DNA from: Paraflavitalea pollutisoli
GTDB taxonomy: Bacteria; Bacteroidota; Bacteroidia; Chitinophagales; Chitinophagaceae
NCBI RefSeq assembly: GCF_029360705.1
Contig: NZ_JARKMX010000001.1
Location: 868,001 to 932,000 of the forward strand
DNA: 64,000 nucleotides
Direction: 5' to 3'
Part shown: piece by piece, positions 25,952 through 35,001 of the stretch
How positions within the stretch are numbered: the stretch's first letter is position 1
Layout of the letters: each line of letters opens with the position of its first letter
Position numbers and translations under genes: made by a program
The notes under the pieces: generated by a model
Databases searched by the model: none
Seen by the model: only the letters and a program-made list of their open reading frames with translations
Told to the model about the DNA's origin: nothing

Positions 25952-25993
25952 AGGATCACCACGGTAATTGGTTCATTTTTAATACGCTGAAAT

Positions 25994-27313
25994 ATGTTCG
26001 AGTCTTTATCGGAGAAGTTGGAATCCGCCTTTAAACAGATAAAAGGCGAAGGCAGGATTACCGAACTCAATATTGCTGCTACCGTAAAGGACATCCGCCG
26101 CGCATTGGTGGATGCCGACGTAAACTATAAGATCGCCAAGGATTTTACCGATAAGATCCGGGAAACCGCGCTTGGTCAGAAAGTGATCACCGCCGTAAGC
26201 CCCGGTCAGTTGATGGTGAAGATCGTGAAAGACGAGCTCGTAGAGCTCATGGGCGGCACCGAAAGTACCTTCAATACCAAAGGTAACCCGGCAGTGATCC
26301 TCATCGCAGGTCTGCAAGGTTCCGGTAAAACGACTTTCTCCGGCAAACTGGCCAATTACCTCAAAACCAAGAAAGGACTCAGCCCCCTGCTTGTAGCAGC
26401 CGATATCTACCGCCCTGCGGCCATCGACCAGCTGAAAGTGTTGGGTGGCCAGATCGGCGTAGATGTATACAGCGAACCGGAGAATAAGGACGCCGTATCC
26501 ATCGCCACCAACGCCATCAAAGAGGCCAGGAGCAAGAATAAGAACCTCGTGATCATCGATACCGCCGGCCGATTGGCCGTCGATGAGGCCATGATGACCG
26601 AAGTAGCCAATGTAAAGGCTGCCGTCAATCCACAAGAGATCCTTTTCGTTGTGGACTCTATGACCGGTCAGGATGCCGTCAATACCGCCAAAGCCTTCAA
26701 CGACCGCCTCGACTTCTCCGGTGTGGTACTCACCAAGCTCGATGGTGATACCCGCGGTGGTGCCGCCCTCTCCATCAAGTACACCGTCAACAAGCCGATC
26801 AAGTTTGTCAGCAGCGGCGAAAAGATGGACACCCTCGACGTTTTCTATCCCGAGCGGATGGCGCAGCGTATCCTCGGCATGGGTGATATCACCACCCTCG
26901 TGGAAAAGGCCCAGGCCCAGTTCGACGAAGTGCAGGCGAAAAAGCTGGAAAAGAAGATCCGCAAGAACCAGTTTGATTTTGAAGACTTTAAGCAACAGCT
27001 CGACCAGATCAAGAAGATGGGTAACATCAAGGATCTGCTGGGTATGATACCCGGTGTCGGCAAAGCTGTAAAAGACATCGATATCAGCGACGATTCCTTC
27101 AAAGGCATCGAAGCCCTCATCAACTCCATGACACCGCAGGAGCGCGCCAATCCTGATATTATCAGCCCCAGCCGCAAAGCGCGGATCGCCAAGGGGGCCG
27201 GTAAGGACCTGGCTGAGCTCAACGCCTTCCTCAAACAGTTTGAGCAAATGAAGGAGATGATGAAGATGATGAATAAAATGCCCATGGGACGCATGGGATT
27301 AGGCAGAAAGTAA
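25994..27313 (+). CDS. ffh: Signal recognition particle protein Ffh
   Basis: At 439 residues it is the usual Ffh length. The helical N domain precedes the GTPase G domain, with P-loop GLQGSGKTTFSGKLA, then DIYRPAAIDQLK, DTAGRLAVDEAMM and TKLDGDTRGGAALS. The methionine-rich M domain ends MKEMMKMMNKMPMGRMGLG. Together with 4.5S RNA it targets nascent membrane proteins to FtsY. The 4.5S RNA gene was not seen in this window. Confidence 0.96.
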   Translation: MFESLSEKLESAFKQIKGEGRITELNIAATVKDIRRALVDADVNYKIAKDFTDKIRETALGQKVITAVSPGQLMVKIVKDELVELMGGTESTFNTKGNPAVILIAGLQGSGKTTFSGKLANYLKTKKGLSPLLVAADIYRPAAIDQLKVLGGQIGVDVYSEPENKDAVSIATNAIKEARSKNKNLVIIDTAGRLAVDEAMMTEVANVKAAVNPQEILFVVDSMTGQDAVNTAKAFNDRLDFSGVVLTKLDGDTRGGAALSIKYTVNKPIKFVSSGEKMDTLDVFYPERMAQRILGMGDITTLVEKAQAQFDEVQAKKLEKKIRKNQFDFEDFKQQLDQIKKMGNIKDLLGMIPGVGKAVKDIDISDDSFKGIEALINSMTPQERANPDIISPSRKARIAKGAGKDLAELNAFLKQFEQMKEMMKMMNKMPMGRMGLGRK

Positions 27314-27425
27314 AGAAGGGCTGAAATCTTTGAGAACATTCAAAAAAGGACCCCAATAACCGATTAAGATTTTTTTAATTTTAATTTTTAGGTAACCGGG
27401 CTGCGATTTCAGGCGAATTATTATA

Positions 27426-27456
27426 TTTGGAAAAATCAAGGGGATTGCTACCTTTG
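27426..27456 (+). promoter_or_regulatory. Consensus Bacteroidota promoter of rpsP
   Basis: TTTG (27426-27429), 19 bp spacer, TACCTTTG (27449-27456): an exact TTTG-N19-TAnnTTTG match. Transcription would start near 27461, leaving a leader of about 55 nt before the rpsP ATG. Confidence 0.85.
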
Positions 27457-27515
27457 CACTCCTTGAAAAGTAGAAAGTAACCCTATTTGTTCACGCATTT
27501 AAATGTCTATTTAAA

Positions 27516-27953
27516 ATGCCAGTTAAAATCAGACTGCAACGTCACGGCTCTAAGAAAAGACCGTTTTACTTCATCGTAGTGGCAGATGCCCGCTCTCCCA
27601 GAGATGGTAAATTCATCCAGAAATTAGGTACGTACAATCCTCTTACGGTTCCGGCTACCATTCAGCTCGACCGTCAGAAGGCACTCGATTGGCTGCACAA
27701 AGGTGCTCAGCCTACCGATACTGTACGCCGGATTCTGTCGTTCAAAGGAGTGCTGTATCTGAAACACCTGTTACGTGGTGTGAAGCTGGGATTGTTCGAC
27801 GAAGCTGCTGCGATGGTGAAATTCCAAACCTGGCACTCAGAACATGAGGTACAGGTGAAGAAACGCCAGGAAGCAAACGCGAAGGACAGAAGAATTCGCC
27901 GTGGTGGTGTTGGCGCTCCTATCAGAAGGAGAAGCGAGGGAGAAGCCTCCTAA
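27516..27953 (+). CDS. rpsP: Ribosomal protein bS16
   Basis: The first 80 residues are typical bS16: [40 protein letters not shown] and [20 protein letters not shown]-terminal extension of about 60 residues, as is common in Bacteroidota, ends in a basic [15 protein letters not shown] stretch. It is a component of the 30S subunit. It is followed by rimM 68 bp downstream, with a terminator-like hairpin between. Confidence 0.96.
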   Translation: MPVKIRLQRHGSKKRPFYFIVVADARSPRDGKFIQKLGTYNPLTVPATIQLDRQKALDWLHKGAQPTDTVRRILSFKGVLYLKHLLRGVKLGLFDEAAAMVKFQTWHSEHEVQVKKRQEANAKDRRIRRGGVGAPIRRRSEGEAS

Positions 27954-27980
27954 GCGGTATAGCCAAAAGCCAAACGCATT

Positions 27981-28015
27981 AAATCCCGATGACTATCTTT
28001 GTCGTCGGGATTTTT
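27981..28015 (+). terminator. Terminator-like hairpin between rpsP and rimM
   Basis: A 13-bp stem (27981-27993 with 28001-28013, one G-U pair), a 7-nt loop and a short T/A-rich tail end 6 bp before the rimM ATG. It may attenuate rimM relative to rpsP or limit its translation. Confidence 0.7.
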
Positions 28016-28021
28016 AATTAT

Positions 28022-28537
28022 ATGACAAACTACTGTAGCATCGGCAAATTCGTAGCCACCTTCGGTGTCGGCGGTGAACTCATCCTCCGGCACGAACTCG
28101 GCAAAAGAACAGCCCTCAAGGGACTGGAAGTTTTATACCTCGAAGACAAAAAGGAAGAACTGCTGCCCTATTTTATCGAAGCGGCCCGCTCCAAGGCCGA
28201 CCAGGAGCTATACATCAAACTCGAGGGCATCGATACCAAGGAAGCGGCTCAAAAGCTGGTACAACGCCAGGTATGGCTCGTAGAAGAAGCTTTCCACCAA
28301 TATGCCGGCAAATCGGCCCCCATCTCCCTATTGGGCTATCATATCATCGATAATGGGGAAGATATCGGAGAGATCCTGGAAGTAATAGAGCAGCCCCACC
28401 AGGTACTCTGCCGCATCGACCTCGACGGCAAAGAAGCCCTTATCCCTGTTCACCAGGATACACTGCAGAAAATAGACAACAGTAAAAAACAGGTACTGGT
28501 ACAATTGCCCGACGGGCTGCTGGACGTATTTCGTTGA
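28022..28537 (+). CDS. rimM: Ribosome maturation factor RimM
   Basis: 171 residues are counted from the ATG giving MTNYCSIGKFVATFGVGGEL; an upstream ATG lies inside the hairpin and was rejected. The N-terminal beta barrel carries the GK(F/I)-x-[AK]-T-F-G-[VI]-x-G-E motif and the ALKGLEVLYLEDK strand. The C-terminal PRC barrel contains LLGYHIIDNGEDIGEILEVI and ALIPVHQDTLQKID. It assists 30S assembly at the 16S 3' domain together with S19. It follows rpsP, as in many bacteria, but trmD is elsewhere. Confidence 0.93.
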   Translation: MTNYCSIGKFVATFGVGGELILRHELGKRTALKGLEVLYLEDKKEELLPYFIEAARSKADQELYIKLEGIDTKEAAQKLVQRQVWLVEEAFHQYAGKSAPISLLGYHIIDNGEDIGEILEVIEQPHQVLCRIDLDGKEALIPVHQDTLQKIDNSKKQVLVQLPDGLLDVFR

Positions 28538-28572
28538 GCATTTAGCCGGTACACACCGGGTGAACGATGAAC

Positions 28573-28947
28573 CTAGTTGGAGGCGATCAACCGGCCTTTG
28601 AGTACTGTATCACCCATCACCGCATGTACGGTGTATACCCCACCGGCCAGCTTGGCAGGCATGGTTACCTGCACCACCTGTTCTCCGGTGTTCTGCAAAC
28701 GGTCCTGGTGTGCCACCTTGCCCGTGCTGCTGAATACCAGGATCTCCACGGCACCCGTGTACCGCGTGCCCAGGTTGATCCTGAACTGGTTGTCAATAAC
28801 TGGATTGGGATAGATCTTCAACTCCTTTCCCGGGCGGGAATCATTCTTCAGATGGACGGTTGCTTCCTTCAGGATCACAACAGGCATATCCTGCCTGAAG
28901 CTGGTGAGCGACAATAACCCAATAATACACAACGACATAATCCGCAT
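28573..28947 (-). CDS. Minimal secreted protein with a type IX (type A) sorting domain
   Basis: This 124-residue protein has a signal peptide (MRIMSLCIIGLLSLTSFRQ). A type A C-terminal sorting domain covers about residues 44-124: LKIYPNPVIDNQFRINLG, VEILVFSSTGKVAHQDRL, MPAKLAGGVYTVHAVMGD and a final VLKGRLI strand. Only about 25 residues separate the two, so there is no room for a usual passenger domain. In normal carriers this domain directs export through the type IX system. It may be a free-standing sorting domain or the remnant of a larger protein. Confidence 0.8.
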   Translation of the reverse strand: MRIMSLCIIGLLSLTSFRQDMPVVILKEATVHLKNDSRPGKELKIYPNPVIDNQFRINLGTRYTGAVEILVFSSTGKVAHQDRLQNTGEQVVQVTMPAKLAGGVYTVHAVMGDTVLKGRLIASN

Positions 28948-29096
28948 AGTAACGATATTAAGATGTACGGTGGTTCTGAATATCTTTACGAAAGGGCCAC
29001 GTAAAGGGTCAAGAGGAAGCAGCAGTAAATTAAGAAATTTCCTGTAAACAGGCAGCTATATTCGGTGATATAAAAACTATGCCCGTCCGGTAGGGT

Positions 29097-29825
29097 TTAT
29101 TGCCGGGTGAACTTTCCTTTCACGGCGTCGGCGTAGTTGATGCTGACCGGCACTTCCACCTTGTTCATCAGCAATACCGCATCTGGTTTCAGCAGCTTGA
29201 TCTGTGGCAACGCCACGATATACGATTTGTGGGTCCGCACAAATCTTTCGGCCGGGAGCATTTCCTCCAGCTTTTTCATGGTCTGGTGCACCAGGTGGTG
29301 CCCCGACACCGTAAACACCTTCATGTAATCGCGGGATGCCTCGATGTATACAATGTCATCGTACGGGATCTTCATCAACCCGTCTTTCTCCTTGATCAGC
29401 AAAAAAGAGCTGCTATCGGGCTCCCCGGAAGCTTCGGCAACTACCGGCAGCGTTTGCCTTACCTTCTCCACCGCCTTCGCAAACCGGTCGTACGAAAAAG
29501 GCTTCAGCAGGTAATCCGTCACATTCAGTTCGAACCCGTCGAGCGCATAATTGGCATAGGCCGTGGTAAAGATCACCCGAGGAGGTTTGGTGAGGGTTTT
29601 CAGAAAAGTGATGCCATTCACCAGCGGCATTTCAATATCGAGAAAAATAAGGTCGATGGTGTGTTGCTCCAGCTTGGCAAAGGCCTCGAGGGCATTGCGG
29701 CATTTGGCCACCAGCTGCAGGCCGGGCGTTTGCAGGATATACTGTTCGAGGATCTGGTGGGCTATCAATTCATCGTCGGCCACCAGGCAGCGGATCACAG
29801 GGCCAGAAAATTGGGCGGCGGTCAT
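29097..29825 (-). CDS. LytTR-type response regulator
   Basis: This 242-residue protein has a receiver domain (ADDELIAHQILEQY, phosphoacceptor Asp in LIFLDIEMPLVNG, DYLLKPFSYDRF). A C-terminal LytTR DNA-binding domain has IVYIEASRDYMKVFT and FVRTHKSYIVALPQI. It starts 2 bp after the upstream kinase gene ends, so the pair is co-expressed. The likely target is the divergent barrel-protein gene at 31121 or its own operon. Confidence 0.92.
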   Translation of the reverse strand: MTAAQFSGPVIRCLVADDELIAHQILEQYILQTPGLQLVAKCRNALEAFAKLEQHTIDLIFLDIEMPLVNGITFLKTLTKPPRVIFTTAYANYALDGFELNVTDYLLKPFSYDRFAKAVEKVRQTLPVVAEASGEPDSSSFLLIKEKDGLMKIPYDDIVYIEASRDYMKVFTVSGHHLVHQTMKKLEEMLPAERFVRTHKSYIVALPQIKLLKPDAVLLMNKVEVPVSINYADAVKGKFTRQ

Positions 29826-29827
29826 AG

Positions 29828-30937
29828 TTATGAAGATAAGGAGGTTATGGTCAATTTTACTTCAAAAACGTCGTCGGTCTTCCCGATCGACAAGTCATGT
29901 TGCCCGGGGTAATACAACACCAGCCGTTTCCGCACATTCTCGATCCCAACACCGCCATAGGGCGAATTCGAGGCAGGGGTGGCCACTGCAAATACATCAT
30001 TGCGTAGCTCAAAATGCAGGCTATTGCCTTCCACCCGCAGGGAGCCATGAATAAAGCCGGTATCATTGAGCCGGTGGGCGCCATGCTTGAAACTGTTTTC
30101 CAGGAATTGGATAAACAGGAGTGGCGCTATCTGCTTGCCGGTGGCATCTCCGCTAACGGTAAATTGAATCTCGGCAGCCGGGTACCGCTGCTTTTCCATC
30201 TCCAGGTAATTCTCCAGGAATTCTATATCCTTTTCCAGCGATACCAGGTTGCGCTGGCAATCGTACAGGATAAACCGCATCATGTCCGACAGTTTGAGGA
30301 TGAAGGCGGGAGTTTCTTTATTGCCCGTCAGGCTCATCCCATAGATATTGTTTAGGGTATTGAACAGGAAATGCGGATGCAACTGCGCTTTCAGCGATTC
30401 GAGCTGTAATACGAGATTGTCTTTTTCCAGTAAATGCTTCTTGCGTTCATTCTCATAGGCAAACCAGATAAAACTGACAGATAAGAACACAATGATATCT
30501 GCCAGTAACGGATTGGGTGACCAGCCAAACGGCCGGGTAAGCAGGCCGCGGGTAAACAGCATTGACTTATGGTAGAAGTCCTTGAGGGGCGAGGGAGCTG
30601 TTATATAGTAAAAGATGCTCGACATGACCCAGTTGCTCACCTTGCACACGATGCCAAAATAGAATATGATCGCCAGGGCCAGCCATCCATGTTTCTTCTT
30701 TTTGAGCAGGGTGGGGGCGATCCACCGGTAAAAGGGAATTACGTACAGAGACAGGGCAATGGCGAAAAGGATCAGTTCCGGATTGGGGAAATCGTCGCGG
30801 TTGGGATTGGGCAGTCCTGCCAGGTCGAGTAATACACTGTATTTATAGATACAGATAAAGATGAACCACATGGCTATCTCGTAATAGAACGGAAAGGTAT
30901 TGAGCCCTTCCAGCCGTTGTTTAATTGCTTTGAACAT
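29828..30937 (-). CDS. LytS-like sensor histidine kinase
   Basis: 369 residues are counted from the ATG giving MFKAIKQRLEGLNTF; an earlier ATG adds 11 residues. Four membrane helices lie within about residues 15-165. The phosphoacceptor His is in QLHPHFLFNTLNNIYGM. The ATP-binding N-box is FLENSFKHGA, and a late GGVGIENVRKRL is the glycine box. There is no extracytoplasmic sensor domain. It is co-transcribed with the LytTR regulator and divergent from the TonB-type barrel gene 183 bp away. Confidence 0.9.
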   Translation of the reverse strand: MFKAIKQRLEGLNTFPFYYEIAMWFIFICIYKYSVLLDLAGLPNPNRDDFPNPELILFAIALSLYVIPFYRWIAPTLLKKKKHGWLALAIIFYFGIVCKVSNWVMSSIFYYITAPSPLKDFYHKSMLFTRGLLTRPFGWSPNPLLADIIVFLSVSFIWFAYENERKKHLLEKDNLVLQLESLKAQLHPHFLFNTLNNIYGMSLTGNKETPAFILKLSDMMRFILYDCQRNLVSLEKDIEFLENYLEMEKQRYPAAEIQFTVSGDATGKQIAPLLFIQFLENSFKHGAHRLNDTGFIHGSLRVEGNSLHFELRNDVFAVATPASNSPYGGVGIENVRKRLVLYYPGQHDLSIGKTDDVFEVKLTITSLSS

Positions 30938-31083
30938 AGATGCAAGAATATAATAACCTGTTTGGCCCAATAGCCGCTTTCGATGTAATAAGCCCTTTCT
31001 TCGACGAAATAAAAGCCTGCTTTTTACGTCGCAGAACCCCTTTGCTTCAACGAAACCACCTTCTCCTCCCTGGTATCCCGCTG

Positions 31084-31091
31084 TAGGTTTG
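31084..31091 (+). promoter_or_regulatory. -7 box of the outer-membrane barrel gene
   Basis: TAGGTTTG fits TAnnTTTG and ends 29 bp before the chosen start codon at 31121. The -33 region shows only TTCT. Its position inside the longer upstream frame supports the later start. Confidence 0.5.
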
Positions 31092-31120
31092 TGTCATCAA
31101 CAAACGAAAAACAACCAACC

Positions 31121-33499
31121 ATGAACCGGAATACTAAACTAACCATCGCTTACGTAATGACCTTGTTCTTTGTAAGTTTTGCTACCGCCCAGGATATCGC
31201 AGGTACCATTACCGACAGCCTCAGCAAACAGGCATTGCCCCAGGCCACCGTTTCCCTGGTACAGCAAGACCAGGTCCTAGCCTCCATCACTACGGATAAC
31301 AAAGGCCAGTTCCGTTTTAAAGACCGCAGCACAGGCGTTTATGCGCTGAAGATAGCCTACGTTGGATACAAAACAATCCTGCTCGCCGGAATTCAGCCGG
31401 GAAGCAACCAGGCCGTACGACTGGTACTCGACCAGAAAGACCTGCAGGTGGTGACGGTCTCGGCAGCCAAACCCTATATCGTACAAAAAATAGATAAAAC
31501 GATTGTCAATATCGCTGGTAGCCCGATCGCTGCTGGTGGCACTGCCTGGGAAGTATTGTTGCGTGCTCCGGGAGTAGTTGAAGAAGGCAGCGGCCTCAAG
31601 CTGAAAGGAAAACGGATCACTGTGCTCATCGACGGGCGTTACTCCAACCTGAGCGGTGAAGACTTGAAAAATATGCTCAGTGCGATGGCCGCTAATGGAA
31701 TTGAACGCATCGAGCTGATGTCTAACCCTTCTGCCAAATACGAAGCACAGGGCGGCGCCATCATCAACATTGTTATGGCGAAGAACACCAAACTGGGCAC
31801 CAACGGTACCGCCCTTATTTCGGGCCGGGCCGGTAAATATGGTTCGTGGAATACGGGCGGCACCCTCAACTACCGCAGCAAAAAACTCAATGTATACGGT
31901 GGCTACGATTACCTCGACAACCAGCAGTCTACCGAAAGCCAGTTTACCCGCTTTGTGAGTGCCGATAAACAAATCTCCGATCATTCCAACAGCTTTGATC
32001 ACCGCACCAGCCACAACATCAAGCTCGGTCTCGATTACGACCTCAGTAAACGCTCCACCTTTGGTGGGCTCGTGAAAGGAACGCTCAACAACATCGATCG
32101 TCGGTCTGCCATCCGTTCTCTTTCAGACATCCAGTCTGCACCGATCGATTCATTCTCTATTGCGGCCGCAACCGGACGTATCCGCTACCTGATGCCTTCG
32201 GTCAACCTGTACTACAAAGCTATCCTCGATTCTACCGGAAAAGAATTGCGCTTTAATGCCGACTACCTGGGGTATGAAAAGAAATGGAATGACCAGATAA
32301 TCACCCGCTACAGCGATCCCAAAGGTGCCGAGTATACCGCCGACTACCTGCGCGCAGCGGCCCCTGCTTCCAACGACATCAAATCCTTTTCGGTCGATTA
32401 TACCAACCCGATCAAAAACGGCGCTATTGAAGCAGGCCTCAAAGCATCACTGGCAACTACTGATAATGATGCACTGTGGGAGCGGGCCGCCAATGGCAAC
32501 TGGGCCAAGGACCCTGCCCGTACCAATCACTTCGTCTATACCGAAAACATCTATGCAGGATACGTCAGCATGAACAAGCGTTTAAAGAAATGGAGTGTAA
32601 TGGCTGGTGTGCGTGCCGAGCAAACCTATACCGAAGGAAATTCTATTACGGCCGACCAGGTCAATAAGAACAACTATTTCAATATCTTCCCCAATGCGGC
32701 GCTGCAATACCAGGCCTCCGAAGCCCATGTGTTTGGACTGTCTTACCGCAAGAGCATCGAGCGTTACAAATACGATGTGGTCAATCCCTTCATCGTGTAC
32801 AAGAGCCAGTATAGCTATTACCAGGGCAATCCTAACCTGAATCCCGGCATACAGCACAATTTTGAACTGTCTTATTCCTATAACTACGAATGGATGGCCT
32901 CGCTCGTCTACACCCGCTACAACGATGTGGTCACCGAAGTGTTTCGCAAAGACCCCAACTCCCTGGCCGTCGTGACTACCTACGATAACCTCGCCAGTGC
33001 CGATTATTATGAAGCGGCTGTCAGCCATTCCAAAAGCTTCTTCAACAACAAATGGATCTCGAATGTCAACCTGAGCCTGGCTTATGCAAAATTCAATGCA
33101 GGTGGTCCCGACTTCAACAATGCACAACTGGCCATGATGGTCAACACCGACCAGACGATCGTGCTGCCAAAGAGCTTTAAGGTACAGGTGTCGGCCAGCT
33201 ATATGTCGCCCATGGCACTGGGGGTGGTAACAACCCGGTCACGGATCAATATGGAACTGGGCGCTTCCAAATCGGTCCTGAAAGGCAGTGGTACCGTCAG
33301 CCTCAGAGTATCAGATCCATTCAATTTGTATGATGCACGGTTTAAGGTGTCGTCTTTTGGGGTAGAGGCCAATAACAATGTGAAACCCGAAACCCGCTTT
33401 GTAAAAGCCACTTTCACGTATCGCTTTGGCAACAAAAATGTAAAAGCAAACACCAATCGTAAGAATGCGATCGAAAGTGAAAGCCGCCGGATGCAGTAG
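31121..33499 (+). CDS. Outer-membrane beta-barrel protein, TonB-dependent receptor type
   Basis: 792 residues are counted from the ATG giving MNRNTKLTIAYVMTLFFVSF; the signal peptide ends near ATAQD. Residues 25-105 form a carboxypeptidase-regulatory-like domain (IAGTITDSLSKQALPQATVS). A plug domain follows, with APGVVEEGSGLKLKGKRITV and RIELMSNPSAKYEAQGGAII. The rest is a long barrel of the OMP_b-brl_3 kind (FGLSYRKSIERYKYDVVNPF, NPNLNPGIQHNFELSYSYNY). It ends in strands such as FVKATFTYRFG. It is not a SusC. Substrate unknown; possibly controlled by the divergent LytS/LytTR pair. Confidence 0.85.
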   Translation: MNRNTKLTIAYVMTLFFVSFATAQDIAGTITDSLSKQALPQATVSLVQQDQVLASITTDNKGQFRFKDRSTGVYALKIAYVGYKTILLAGIQPGSNQAVRLVLDQKDLQVVTVSAAKPYIVQKIDKTIVNIAGSPIAAGGTAWEVLLRAPGVVEEGSGLKLKGKRITVLIDGRYSNLSGEDLKNMLSAMAANGIERIELMSNPSAKYEAQGGAIINIVMAKNTKLGTNGTALISGRAGKYGSWNTGGTLNYRSKKLNVYGGYDYLDNQQSTESQFTRFVSADKQISDHSNSFDHRTSHNIKLGLDYDLSKRSTFGGLVKGTLNNIDRRSAIRSLSDIQSAPIDSFSIAAATGRIRYLMPSVNLYYKAILDSTGKELRFNADYLGYEKKWNDQIITRYSDPKGAEYTADYLRAAAPASNDIKSFSVDYTNPIKNGAIEAGLKASLATTDNDALWERAANGNWAKDPARTNHFVYTENIYAGYVSMNKRLKKWSVMAGVRAEQTYTEGNSITADQVNKNNYFNIFPNAALQYQASEAHVFGLSYRKSIERYKYDVVNPFIVYKSQYSYYQGNPNLNPGIQHNFELSYSYNYEWMASLVYTRYNDVVTEVFRKDPNSLAVVTTYDNLASADYYEAAVSHSKSFFNNKWISNVNLSLAYAKFNAGGPDFNNAQLAMMVNTDQTIVLPKSFKVQVSASYMSPMALGVVTTRSRINMELGASKSVLKGSGTVSLRVSDPFNLYDARFKVSSFGVEANNNVKPETRFVKATFTYRFGNKNVKANTNRKNAIESESRRMQ

Positions 33500-33820
33500 A
33501 TGGAATAGAGACTTCGTAACCCGGCACACAACAATTGCCGATAAGCCGCACAGGTTCGAATAACAACAGCAGCCAACTGATCGATACCAATAAAAGTTTC
33601 CGGTTTTGTTGATGTCCACAAGCCCTCGTTGAGCGACCTGAGCCCTGCTCGGGTCGTAGGGCTATGAAGCGGTTAAAGCATGACGACAGGTATTGTTGCG
33701 AAAGAGAACAACAACTGTCCGTAATCGTACAGTTCTTTTCTAGTAATTTTGTAACGTGCAGTAAATCAATGCGTGACTTTTGTGGCACGCTTTTCTAACT
33801 TTACTAACAAAACAAACTTT
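33500..33820. other. 321-bp gap before the serine hydrolase gene
   Basis: It holds a 10-bp hairpin, cgacctgagc (33634-33643) with gctcgggtcg (33647-33656), without a T tract, and a promoter-like box TAATTTTG (33744-33751). Open frames antisense to the barrel-gene end continue into it but show no family features. Confidence 0.4.
33744..33751 (+). promoter_or_regulatory. -7 box of the serine hydrolase gene
   Basis: TAATTTTG fits TAnnTTTG, 69 bp before the start codon at 33821. No clear -33 TTTG at 19 bp. Confidence 0.4.
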
Positions 33821-34993
33821 ATGAAATCGTTCGCCCTCCTGTTGTGTTCCATGGCAATCGCTACAACAGGATTTGCTCCCCGCACAGAAACCGTACCTAT
33901 GCTCGATGGTCGTTCTTCCATCACCAACGAACAGCTCACCCAAAAGATAAAAGCAATTGTAGAAGCACAGCGCGTTACCGGCTTGTCGATGGTGGTGATG
34001 AAAGACAGCGTGATCATCTACCGCAACTATTTTGGTGTACGCAACGCTTCCACCAATCAGCCATTTACCGACAACACGGTGTCCTATGCCGCATCGCTGA
34101 CCAAACCTTTGTTCTCTTATTTATTTCTTAAGCTGGTCGACAAAGGCCTCTTCGACCTCGACAAACCAGTATACACCTACCTGAAGAAACCTATTGCCGA
34201 GTATGAAAAATGGAAAGACCTCGATAAGCAACCTGACTTCAAAAAGATCACCGCACGCATGTTGCTGAGTCATAGTGCAGGTCTTCCCGTGCTGCGTTAC
34301 TTCTATGGAGATAGTACTACGCTCACGCTGATCAACAAGCCCGGCAAAGCCATGTATTACTCCAATGAAGGCATGAACCTGCTTGGCTTTGTCGTGGAAG
34401 ATCATACGGGCACCGACCTGCAAACACTCGCCAAAGAATACATTTATGATCCCCTCGGTATGAAACATACCGCCATGGTATGGCAGTCGGCATACGAAGC
34501 CGATTATGCGGTGGGGCATGACAATACCGGCAAAGTATTGGGTGCTGAAAAGCGCAGCAGTGCCCGTGGTGCAGGATCGATGGTGACGACGGCCGCAGAC
34601 TACAGCCGTTTTGTAGCCAGCGTGCTCAGTGGCAAAGGTCTTTCTGCGAAACTGCAGGAGCAATACCTCAAACCACAGATCAGGGTAACGAGCAAACGCG
34701 GCTTTGGTCCTTTGCGCGATAGCCTGACCAACAAGTCTGAATTTCGCAACATCGATCTTTCCTGGGGACTAGGCTGGGGATTGATCAAAACGCCCCATGG
34801 TAAGGCGTTTTTCCATGGTGGGCACTCAGAAGGATGGCAGAACTACTGTGTCAGCTATCCTGAGAAAGGAATTTCAGTCGTGCTGTTGAGCAACAGCGAC
34901 AATTTTGAGCCCGCGACCGGACAAATACTGGAGACCGCGATCGGCGATACCTGGTCGCCGCTGAAATGGTTGACCTACTACGATAAACACTAA
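33821..34993 (+). CDS. Serine hydrolase of the class C beta-lactamase / DD-peptidase family
   Basis: 390 residues are counted from the ATG giving MKSFALLLCSMAIATTGFA (signal peptide). The nucleophile Ser and general-base Lys are in AASLTKPLFS (S-x-x-K). The Tyr motif is MYYSNEGMNLL (Y-S-N). The third motif is FFHGGHSEGW (H-G-G in place of K-T-G). SAGLPVLRYFYG and LGMKHTAMVW are further family marks. HGG indicates an esterase- or peptidase-type member rather than a true beta-lactamase. Expected in the periplasm. Confidence 0.88.
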   Translation: MKSFALLLCSMAIATTGFAPRTETVPMLDGRSSITNEQLTQKIKAIVEAQRVTGLSMVVMKDSVIIYRNYFGVRNASTNQPFTDNTVSYAASLTKPLFSYLFLKLVDKGLFDLDKPVYTYLKKPIAEYEKWKDLDKQPDFKKITARMLLSHSAGLPVLRYFYGDSTTLTLINKPGKAMYYSNEGMNLLGFVVEDHTGTDLQTLAKEYIYDPLGMKHTAMVWQSAYEADYAVGHDNTGKVLGAEKRSSARGAGSMVTTAADYSRFVASVLSGKGLSAKLQEQYLKPQIRVTSKRGFGPLRDSLTNKSEFRNIDLSWGLGWGLIKTPHGKAFFHGGHSEGWQNYCVSYPEKGISVVLLSNSDNFEPATGQILETAIGDTWSPLKWLTYYDKH

Positions 34994-35001
34994 GTTTTGT
35001 G

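Noticed and set aside
26006-27247. 413-codon minus-strand frame
   Set aside because: Exact antisense of ffh; composition of a shadow frame, no family features.
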